Below, piece by piece: positions 34,415-40,121 of a DNA stretch of 40,121 nt. Under the pieces are notes generated by a model, which was given only the letters and a program-made list of their open reading frames with translations, ran no database searches and was not told where the DNA came from. The translations under genes and the position numbers were made by a program. The stretch's first letter is position 1, and each line of letters opens with the position of its first letter. Origin of the DNA: Gammaproteobacteria bacterium. Lineage in GTDB: Bacteria > Pseudomonadota > Gammaproteobacteria > Pseudomonadales > Azotimanducaceae. Location of the stretch: positions 1 to 40,121 of the forward strand of contig JABHYO010000121.1 of the NCBI GenBank assembly GCA_018656865.1. Reading direction: 5' to 3'.

Positions 34415-35256
34415 TCGTCTACAGAGACAAAAGTGGCATGCGGGAAACCGCCCTCCTTCTGCCACTGAACGATGCGCCCGGCAACCTTCCCTATCTCATC
34501 CAGGTCCTCGGGTCTCAGGTGACGAATAAAACCACCCCATTCAGTGTACTCAACCGGCTCTCTATTCTGCGGCAGACCTCGCAGCCCTGCGATTGCACGG
34601 CCAGTACGGCTACCGACTTTGGCGGCTGTGCTGACTTGCTGACGTTCTGAGGCATGTGGATCCATGAAAAAACTGGCCAGCACCGGTCCTTTCGTCAGCC
34701 TGTCGCAACAACACAGTAACCGGATTCGATCATCATGCCGCAGCACATGGGCAAGACCTCCCCAGCCCAGGATGATAGCGTCATAGGAATCTGCAAGTCT
34801 GGATGCAGAATTATCTGTTGCCTCAAGAACCGCCGCCGTCAAATCAGCAAAGTCAGCCTGTACGACAAGCGACGTTTCGGCTAACCGGGATTTGCAGTGG
34901 TTGACCGGGGCTGTGGCCGGTTCTATAACATCAACCTGGTAGCCCAATCCTTGAAGCGCGACAGCTTCCCGGCCACTACCAGCAGCGGCGATGAGTAATT
35001 TTGCAGGCGCCTTCGGCAGGGTATTACCAAACCAGGCTTCTTCCCATTCATGCAGACCGGCATCCGCCCGATTTAGAGGAAACGATTGATCATAGGCATC
35101 GATGCTGACCTGCATCCGCTCTTCGTCAGAAAGGGCTTCGGTCATCAGACCGATTCGAAAATTCAGAGTCTCCCGCCTGATCGCCCTGGCAATTTTTTCG
35201 ATGAATTGCAGAAAACCGAGAAAGATTCGAAGTGGCAGGGGGCCGCGGCGAATCAC
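34411..35256 (-). CDS. Class I SAM-dependent methyltransferase, peptide-modification operon
   Basis: 281 residues. The AdoMet loop is KLLIAAAGSGREAVALQGLG followed by DVIEPA, the acidic residue expected at the end of strand beta2. IILGWGGLAHVLRHDDRI fits the beta4 region and LASFFMDPH the later strand. The N-terminal 65 residues include a hydrophobic stretch (about 6-18) and look like an add-on helix. The start is GTG, overlapping the kinase stop (GTGA). Acceptor atom and product are unknown; the operon context suggests a peptide side chain or terminus. Confidence 0.85.
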   Translation of the reverse strand: MIRRGPLPLRIFLGFLQFIEKIARAIRRETLNFRIGLMTEALSDEERMQVSIDAYDQSFPLNRADAGLHEWEEAWFGNTLPKAPAKLLIAAAGSGREAVALQGLGYQVDVIEPATAPVNHCKSRLAETSLVVQADFADLTAAVLEATDNSASRLADSYDAIILGWGGLAHVLRHDDRIRLLCCCDRLTKGPVLASFFMDPHASERQQVSTAAKVGSRTGRAIAGLRGLPQNREPVEYTEWGGFIRHLRPEDLDEIGKVAGRIVQWQKEGGFPHATFVSVDE

Positions 35257-36071
35257 CTGCAGGAAACCTCAGTCGATAGCTGTTGAATCAGCCTAATCGC
35301 TGCGCCCGTATCACTCCAATCCAGCCGCCAGGCGTCACCGACCAGAGCCCCAAGGTCATGTTGCGGCAGCAAAAAACAGGCTCTGTGCAGATGCTTAAGT
35401 GCATTAATACCGTCCAGAGGCTCAAGCGTTTCCTTTCGACCGGATCGGAGAATTATCGTGCTGACCTCTTCCAGACGGGGTAGCTCTATCTGCCCTTTGG
35501 GCGCAGATACTGTCACGAGGGGCTGATACATAGCCCCATAAACAGGGTGCCTGAACCGATAGGATTCACTGTCCGTTGTTTCGAGAAAGCCGGGTTGTGT
35601 GTCACCAATGCATGTAGCGTCGAACTGTATTGCTCTGGGGATTCCCCACAACCTTTTGCCATCCGTGACAGACAATTCGTCCGTGCGATATTGCCACCCA
35701 GCACTAACCGCTGCCATCGACAACGAGCTCTTTCCTGAACCGGAGGGTCCAGCCAGCAGCAGAGTCTGCTCACCATGCTGCAACAACGCTGCGTGCATAA
35801 CGGTCAGATGCCGGTGTGTTTCCAGAAAGAAGTTATAGATGGCAAGTTCGGTTCTGGGCAGCAACTGTCTGCTGTCTTCAACCTCGTCAACGACTTTGCC
35901 GTCGCATAGAACCTGGTACGGCCTGACCTCAAACTCGACATGACACTCGGTGGGCATCTGTGGCTTCAGCGCACCTTTCCATATCGCACAAAGTCCCCTT
36001 AGAACTGACGGATTTGGACAAACCAGATCGAATCGGACATGGGAGAGAAAGAATGTCAGGTCAGGGTTCAT
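35253..36071 (-). CDS. HprK-like kinase (HPr-rel-A type), peptide-modification operon
   Basis: 272 residues. The second half carries the P-loop LLLAGPSGSGKSSLSMAA (about 126-143), followed by the YRTDELSVTDG segment, which resembles the acidic pair after the P-loop in HPr kinase/phosphorylase. The N-terminal 120 residues are specific to this small group and end in a helical FFLETHRHLTVMHAALL segment before the P-loop. Homologous kinases in some lasso-peptide loci phosphorylate a Ser of the precursor; by analogy this protein may phosphorylate a residue of the 75-residue peptide. I recall the curated name 'HprK-related kinase A' (TIGR04352) but did not check it. Start and stop each overlap a neighbour by four bases. 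Confidence 0.88.
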   Translation of the reverse strand: MNPDLTFFLSHVRFDLVCPNPSVLRGLCAIWKGALKPQMPTECHVEFEVRPYQVLCDGKVVDEVEDSRQLLPRTELAIYNFFLETHRHLTVMHAALLQHGEQTLLLAGPSGSGKSSLSMAAVSAGWQYRTDELSVTDGKRLWGIPRAIQFDATCIGDTQPGFLETTDSESYRFRHPVYGAMYQPLVTVSAPKGQIELPRLEEVSTIILRSGRKETLEPLDGINALKHLHRACFLLPQHDLGALVGDAWRLDWSDTGAAIRLIQQLSTEVSCR

Positions 36072-36340
36072 CGCCAGGTGATCAGACCCTTGCCTTCGAG
36101 TTCCTTAAGAAATACACCAATGTCATCGGCGACCAGCTCAGCCGGTGCCTTGAGGGTGTCGACGACAACCTCGACAATGGTTTCAACCGGCCTCTCGCTA
36201 TCGATCAACAGCCAGATAGCTGCACCAATATCGTTTAACACAATCAACTGATCGCCGGTCTCATCGAACAATACCGTCTCACCACTGCTCCGCACCTCGT
36301 GGGTCAGAGCGACCCCGCGAACGGGTATACGACTATCCAT
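36068..36340 (-). CDS. PqqD-family peptide chaperone
   Basis: 90 residues, one winged-helix PqqD-type domain. The middle LIVLNDIGAAIWLLIDSERP (about residues 33-52) and the ETIVEVVVDTLKAPAELVADDIGVFLKELEGKGL segment match the family, whose members bind the precursor leader and present the core to the modifying enzymes. The ATG lies inside the radical SAM gene (eight-base overlap) and the stop overlaps the kinase start (ATGA). It is probably the TIGR04353-like 'PqqD, HPr-rel-A system' protein, named from memory. Confidence 0.92.
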   Translation of the reverse strand: MDSRIPVRGVALTHEVRSSGETVLFDETGDQLIVLNDIGAAIWLLIDSERPVETIVEVVVDTLKAPAELVADDIGVFLKELEGKGLITWR

Positions 36341-37481
36341 GGGCAGGTTCCTTCGACAGCATCGCTGCTCTAATCCGGCACTTCCAGCAGGTCAGTCGAT
36401 CCGCCCAACCGGCGGCGATCTCAAGCAGGTCATCCATGCGGGCATTTACGGGGCCGGGGTCCTGGAGTATGGCTGCAAGCCCGGTTTCACCGATACAACC
36501 GAGCGGTAAATCTCGACTAAAAATACAGGGGTAAACATAGCCGTCATAGGAGACAGCTGCGGTGCCTGCGAATACGCCTGTCAGTTCATCTGGTAACAGC
36601 GGCGCAAGATCACCCGCTTTAGGCAACTCACTATCCTGTGCAGCACTCTGATAGTTGCCTCGACCGACTTCCCGTTGAACATCAAACCCGATGGCATCTG
36701 CCGAGACTCCGAGGCCGACCAGAAGATCAACCGTGGCTTCGAGGTTGAAGCCCGTTTGCCCTGTGTCGATAATACCGACTCTCGCTTCCAGGTCTGCCTT
36801 AACGGTTCGCTCAACGGCATCCAGGGTCCGGCGATGACTGCCAGAGACCTGAGTCACTACATCGTGAACCAGGGGATCCTGTCCGTAGATAGAAAATGCA
36901 AAACAGACCTCCAGTTCAGCCAGCTCCTGTAGTAGCCGGTCCGTCAGTGCCAGGCCGTTGGTATAAATTTCGATGACCGGAAATCCGAGTTCGCGGGCTT
37001 TTCTGGCTGCAGGTAAACAGGTATCAGCCAACAGTGGATCGCCGCCGGTCAGTTGCACCGACGTAAAACCCAATTCACGGGCCTGCCCTAAAGTCTCTAT
37101 GACGAGATCCTCACCCAGTGACTCTGCAACATCGGGCGAGGCACTAGCGTAGCAATGACTGCATCGTTCGTTGCACTGGCCTGTCAGCTCTATGAAGAGG
37201 CGGCTCCAACCTGAGCCGCGTAGTAACTGGTGGCGATCCAGTAATTCTGGATTCGCGACGGCAAGCGATCCTATTAATCGCCCCATGAGCGGGCTGAGGC
37301 GAACCATTGCCTGGGCGGAAGGTTCATCGAGTAACCGACCTTCAAGGAATGCATCGCGAAGACTGCCGGTTAGTTCAAGGCTGGCGCCATCTCGACCATC
37401 GATCAACTCAAGGCAGCTGCTGTTATCGATGCCGATCCAGGAGGGTGCCAGATAGAGCGGTGCCGGGGCTTGGATTGTCAA
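36333..37481 (-). CDS. Radical SAM / SPASM peptide-modifying enzyme
   Basis: 382 residues. An N-terminal region (about 1-93) precedes the radical SAM core with CxxxCxxC in FIELTGQCNERCSHC and the downstream GGDPLL motif. A C-terminal SPASM-like part supplies YDGYVYPCIFSRDLPLGC and TCWKC, Cys residues for auxiliary iron-sulfur clusters. Such enzymes form thioether or C-C crosslinks or epimerise or cleave residues in precursor peptides. The start is a TTG: an in-frame TAG stop, shared with the precursor, lies only two codons upstream, so no longer start exists, and GGGG sits eight bases before it. The residue modified is unknown; the five Cys of the precursor are candidates. Confidence 0.92.
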   Translation of the reverse strand: MTIQAPAPLYLAPSWIGIDNSSCLELIDGRDGASLELTGSLRDAFLEGRLLDEPSAQAMVRLSPLMGRLIGSLAVANPELLDRHQLLRGSGWSRLFIELTGQCNERCSHCYASASPDVAESLGEDLVIETLGQARELGFTSVQLTGGDPLLADTCLPAARKARELGFPVIEIYTNGLALTDRLLQELAELEVCFAFSIYGQDPLVHDVVTQVSGSHRRTLDAVERTVKADLEARVGIIDTGQTGFNLEATVDLLVGLGVSADAIGFDVQREVGRGNYQSAAQDSELPKAGDLAPLLPDELTGVFAGTAAVSYDGYVYPCIFSRDLPLGCIGETGLAAILQDPGPVNARMDDLLEIAAGWADRLTCWKCRIRAAMLSKEPAHG

Positions 37482-37487
37482 TGAGTA

Positions 37488-37715
37488 CTACCCCGGCATG
37501 CAGGGTGGCATATCGGCCGGGTTGCAGGTGGCCGGATTGCAGGTAGACGGCGAACAGCCGGGCCCAGGGCCACAGGTCACCGCAATCGCGTGACGGGTTC
37601 CGATTGAAACAGCTGCGACAATGGCAGGTGGAACCCAGCCAGCGGTTTTCAAGAGTTTGCGCCTGGCGAGATCAGTGTCGTCATCGACTGGCGTATCTTC
37701 AGATTGATCGACCAT
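37488..37715 (-). CDS. Candidate precursor peptide with twin-arginine leader and Cys/Pro-rich tail
   Basis: 75 residues. Residues 1-15 are acidic, then ARRKLLKTAG (17-26) resembles the twin-arginine export motif, followed by a hydrophobic stretch to about residue 45 ending RHAIA. The tail from about residue 46 has five Cys (48, 54, 59, 64, 72) and a repeated CNPAT/CNPAD unit, with many Pro and Gly. The start ATG (37713-37715) sits seven bases after a TATAAT box, which fits leaderless translation. A longer frame to 37796 exists but would precede the promoter. It is the first gene of the operon; its stop is six bases from the radical SAM start. It may be the substrate of all five enzymes, which is inference from position and composition. 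Confidence 0.8.
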   Translation of the reverse strand: MVDQSEDTPVDDDTDLARRKLLKTAGWVPPAIVAAVSIGTRHAIAVTCGPGPGCSPSTCNPATCNPADMPPCMPG

Positions 37716-37721
37716 AAATTC

Positions 37722-37749
37722 ATTATAGTCCCTGAAGACCTGGGCACAA
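37722..37749 (-). promoter_or_regulatory. Promoter of the peptide-modification operon, placed for a leaderless transcript
   Basis: On the minus strand TTGTGC (37749-37744) is separated by 16 bases from a perfect TATAAT (37727-37722). Transcription would begin around 37715, the A of the precursor ATG. TTGACA occurs at 37756-37751 too, but at 23 bases from the -10 box it is too far to be the -35 element. Confidence 0.6.
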
Positions 37750-37782
37750 CTGTCAAAGGATGAATGAAATGACACTGCAACC

Positions 37783-37829
37783 AGATCCTTCAGCACTTTG
37801 TGTTTCAGTGCTTTGCGCTTCAGGATGAC
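37783..37829. repeat. Palindromic element of the GATCCTTC...CAGGATGAC family
   Basis: AGATCCTTCAGCACTTTGTG begins and CTTCAGGATGAC ends the element, with an inner short duplication of CAG-TGCTTTG-like sequence, so the two halves can pair. It lies between the acyl-CoA dehydrogenase stop and the peptide operon promoter, bounding that operon upstream. Confidence 0.7.
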
Positions 37830-37883
37830 GGGCAGTTTTGGCTATCAGCGAGCATTCGCGCACTGAAAGCCAGGCAGTTGCGG

Positions 37884-39056
37884 TCAGTCGGGTAAACCCA
37901 GGACCCGTTTGGCAATGATATTGAGCTGCACCTCCGAGGTACCGCCTTCGATGGAGTTGGCCTTGGTACGCAACCAGGCTCTGGTCTGGGTCAGCTCCAT
38001 GTCATCGAATCCGCCCCCCTCCCAACCAAGCATCTGCGTTCCCATCGCCGACATCATCAACTCAAATCGTATTTTGTTCTGCTCTGTGCCGTAAAACTTG
38101 AACATGGAGGAAACGAAACTCGGAGCCTGCGTTGAACGACTTTCTTCTGTCGTTCGCCGTACGGTAAGCGCAAAGGCTCGATCATCCATGGCGTGGGCTA
38201 CAATCTCATCCCGCAACGGCGCATCTGCGAGGCGACCGTTAACAAGGCCAATATAGTCTTTGGCAAAATCCACAACCGGACGCTGCGATTGACCACCACC
38301 GCTGCCGATAGAGGTTCTCTCATACTGCAGAAGCCGCTTGGCCACAGTCCAGCCTTCGTTAACTTTGCCAACCACATTGCTTCGGAGCGCACGCGCATCC
38401 TCGAAGAAGGTCTCGCAGAAAGGTGACATTCCGCTGATCAACAGGATGGGTTTCACCGTCACCCCAGGCTGATCCATACTAAAAAGGATAAACGTAATCC
38501 CACTGTGTTTCGGCGCCTCCGTATCCGTCCTGACCAGACAGAATATCCAATCGGCAGAGTCAGCACCCGAGGTCCAGATCTTCTGACCATTAATAGTATA
38601 TTCATCGCCATCAGGCACCGCGCGAGTCTGCAGACTGGCAAGGTCCGAACCGGAATTCGGCTCGCTGTATCCCTGACACCACCAGATTTCACCGCTGGAG
38701 ATTTTCGGCAAATGCTCCGCCTTCTGCTCGTCGGTGCCAAACTCCAGTAATGCCGGGCCTATCATGGCGAGTCCCATTCCTGCCAGTGGCGGCCGGGCAT
38801 TGATTCGTGCCATTTCCTGCCGGAATATCTGATGCTGTTCCGCACTCATACCGGCGCCGCCATACTCTGTCGGCCAGATCGGTGCGGTATAGCCCTTTGC
38901 TGCACAGGTTTCCATCCACTGCTTTGTGTCCGGATTCTTGTATCTGGCCTTTTTGCCTCCGGTTGGCGTTTCATCGGCAGGCATCGGTGTCCGCATGGAT
39001 GGCGGGCAGTTTTCGTCCAGCCACTCACGGATTTGCAGGCGAAATTTTTCAGTCAC
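37884..39056 (-). CDS. Acyl-CoA dehydrogenase family protein
   Basis: 390 residues, normal for the family. WWCQGYSEPNSGSDLASLQT is the flavin/substrate loop, YTINGQKIWTSGA the conserved strand after it, and the C-terminal GTSEVQLNIIAKRVLGLPD the dimer-interface tail. The enzyme oxidises acyl-CoA to enoyl-CoA with FAD; chain-length preference cannot be read. The start used is GTG at 39054-39056, with GAGG six bases upstream; it overlaps the metallophosphoesterase stop by eight bases. An ATG four codons earlier (39068) and longer frames exist but lack a ribosome binding site. Confidence 0.9.
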   Translation of the reverse strand: MTEKFRLQIREWLDENCPPSMRTPMPADETPTGGKKARYKNPDTKQWMETCAAKGYTAPIWPTEYGGAGMSAEQHQIFRQEMARINARPPLAGMGLAMIGPALLEFGTDEQKAEHLPKISSGEIWWCQGYSEPNSGSDLASLQTRAVPDGDEYTINGQKIWTSGADSADWIFCLVRTDTEAPKHSGITFILFSMDQPGVTVKPILLISGMSPFCETFFEDARALRSNVVGKVNEGWTVAKRLLQYERTSIGSGGGQSQRPVVDFAKDYIGLVNGRLADAPLRDEIVAHAMDDRAFALTVRRTTEESRSTQAPSFVSSMFKFYGTEQNKIRFELMMSAMGTQMLGWEGGGFDDMELTQTRAWLRTKANSIEGGTSEVQLNIIAKRVLGLPD

Positions 39057-40104
39057 GACTTCCCTCATATTCAAACAACGTAATTTCGGCACGAGTCCCA
39101 ACTCGCATAACAGGTCCCCAGGTGCCCGTACCTTGTGATACATACAACCTGGACTGGCCCAATTCATACAATCCGGCTACGCGATCAAAGGCACTCTTAA
39201 CCACGAGGTGAAATGGAAAGATCTGGCCATTATGGGTATGGCCACTCAACATCAGATCAATTCCCTTCCTGGCGGCTGCTTCAAAACCATGCGGTCTGTG
39301 GTACATCAATACGACGAAACTCTCATCATCCAATGTCATTCTGTCGAGAACACGTTCAACCTGAAGCGCATCGTCCCGGTCATCAATCCCTATAACCTGA
39401 ACATCTTCGCGAAATTTGGTGTGCCGGTTTCTCAGCACGACGACACCCAGATGTTCAAGCCTCTCAACAATGTTCTGAAGATCTTCATATCTTTCATGAT
39501 TGCCGATGCAAAAATAGATCGGGCATTCAATTTTTCCAAGCGATGCAAGTTCTCGTTCCGTGATTCCCGGAGCATCGACAAAATCACCGGTAATGCAAAG
39601 AAAATCCGGTTCCAGCTCCAGGATACGATCAACAATTCTGTCAAGAAATCGACTGCTCCTTGAGCCGATGTGCACGTCTGTGATCTGGACAATCCGCACC
39701 GGCCGTTGCAGATGACCGGCCGTCAGCGCAATTCGCCTGACCATTGGCCGTATAGCCATGATGAGCCCATAAATCGACACAACAACGGTCACAGCAACCA
39801 CGGCCCAGGCGGCCCCATAAGGCTGCGCCAAGCCACCTGCCACAGCTATCTCGGCGACCAGCAGCGCCATAATCGTGATTGGGCTCATGCCAAGCACGAA
39901 GTCGGCGATCTGTCGCACCCTCTTTGCAAACCAGCTCCTGGCTCCACGCAGCCACCAGCGACTGATGACCTGACTTGCAGCAACGGGGGTCAAGATCAGT
40001 ATTGTCGTTAGTTGGCCGAATTCAAGCCAATGGCACAAGCGCAGGACCGGATAGAAAAATAATGGCAAATGGAGAATCAGGAAAATTGCAGCGAAAGTTC
40101 GCAT
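39049..40104 (-). CDS. Membrane-anchored metallophosphoesterase (YaeI-like)
   Basis: 351 residues. Three to four N-terminal membrane helices (about residues 5-135) are followed by the phosphoesterase domain: ITDVHIGS (Asp, His), ITGDFVD (Asp), GNHE (Asn, His), MYHRPHGF and LSGHTHNGQIFPF (His pair), the complete two-metal ligand set. YaeI-type enzymes of this architecture hydrolyse lipid or nucleotide phosphodiesters at the membrane. The ATG at 40102-40104 follows GGGG directly, close to the window end, so a start further upstream cannot be excluded. It overlaps the acyl-CoA dehydrogenase by eight bases and the two are probably co-expressed. Confidence 0.92.
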   Translation of the reverse strand: MRTFAAIFLILHLPLFFYPVLRLCHWLEFGQLTTILILTPVAASQVISRWWLRGARSWFAKRVRQIADFVLGMSPITIMALLVAEIAVAGGLAQPYGAAWAVVAVTVVVSIYGLIMAIRPMVRRIALTAGHLQRPVRIVQITDVHIGSRSSRFLDRIVDRILELEPDFLCITGDFVDAPGITERELASLGKIECPIYFCIGNHERYEDLQNIVERLEHLGVVVLRNRHTKFREDVQVIGIDDRDDALQVERVLDRMTLDDESFVVLMYHRPHGFEAAARKGIDLMLSGHTHNGQIFPFHLVVKSAFDRVAGLYELGQSRLYVSQGTGTWGPVMRVGTRAEITLFEYEGSRD

Positions 40105-40121
40105 CCCCGATGGTCGCTGGC

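Noticed and set aside
33308-37749. Reading the peptide operon as a lasso-peptide locus
   Set aside because: There is no asparagine-synthetase-like cyclase and no transglutaminase-like protease, and the precursor has no lasso core; only the kinase, PqqD and nucleotidyltransferase are shared.

Overview
The window reads as chromosomal DNA of a gammaproteobacterium, probably an environmental one. CmoA and CmoB, EpmC (the EF-P hydroxylase), TusA and an RluA-type pseudouridine synthase all resemble their Escherichia coli counterparts. Around them is a heterotroph's set of acyl-CoA dehydrogenase, CaiB-type CoA-transferase, amidase, thioesterase and phosphotransferase genes. Base composition is close to half GC for most of the window, with an AT-richer patch around 9000-10200. 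Family assignments come from reading motifs; no database search was run.

Left part (1-8.8 kb): an RND efflux pair (permease cut by the window edge, plus adaptor), a rhomboid protease, an NAD-kinase-like protein, and a tight minus-strand operon tusA / gamma-glutamylcyclotransferase / epmC / thioesterase. A TerB-like gene, an amidase and a GNAT acetyltransferase follow. A 26-codon relic of an acyl-CoA dehydrogenase lies just upstream of the TerB-like gene.

Middle left (8.8-15.4 kb): an unrecognised membrane protein with a double zinc ribbon, preceded by five tandem heptamers; an NAD(P)-binding protein; an M20 peptidase; a decayed pirin gene; a CDGSH / FMN glutamate synthase fusion; a tRNA-Arg(UCG) with two degenerate copies next to it; and a cluster of palindromic repeats that recurs near 18.27 kb and 37.8 kb.

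Centre (15.4-33.3 kb): a persulfide dioxygenase / rhodanese fusion with a CoA-transferase, a LemA / M48 protease pair, an HNH nuclease, cmoA / membrane protein / cmoB (wobble-uridine modification), a phosphotransferase pair, a MoxR-type AAA ATPase with a VWA partner, rluA, two alpha/beta hydrolases, and a DUF1631-like protein overlapping a PilZ (c-di-GMP) protein.

Right part (33.3-37.75 kb): the most notable locus is a compact six-gene minus-strand operon for an apparent ribosomally made, modified peptide. It encodes a 75-residue precursor with a twin-arginine leader and a Cys/Pro-rich tail, a radical SAM/SPASM enzyme, a PqqD-type chaperone, an HprK-like kinase, a methyltransferase and a nucleotidyltransferase. 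The genes overlap or nearly touch, and a promoter positioned for a leaderless transcript precedes the precursor. The set matches what I remember as the curated but uncharacterised 'HPr-rel-A system'. The window ends with an acyl-CoA dehydrogenase and a metallophosphoesterase.
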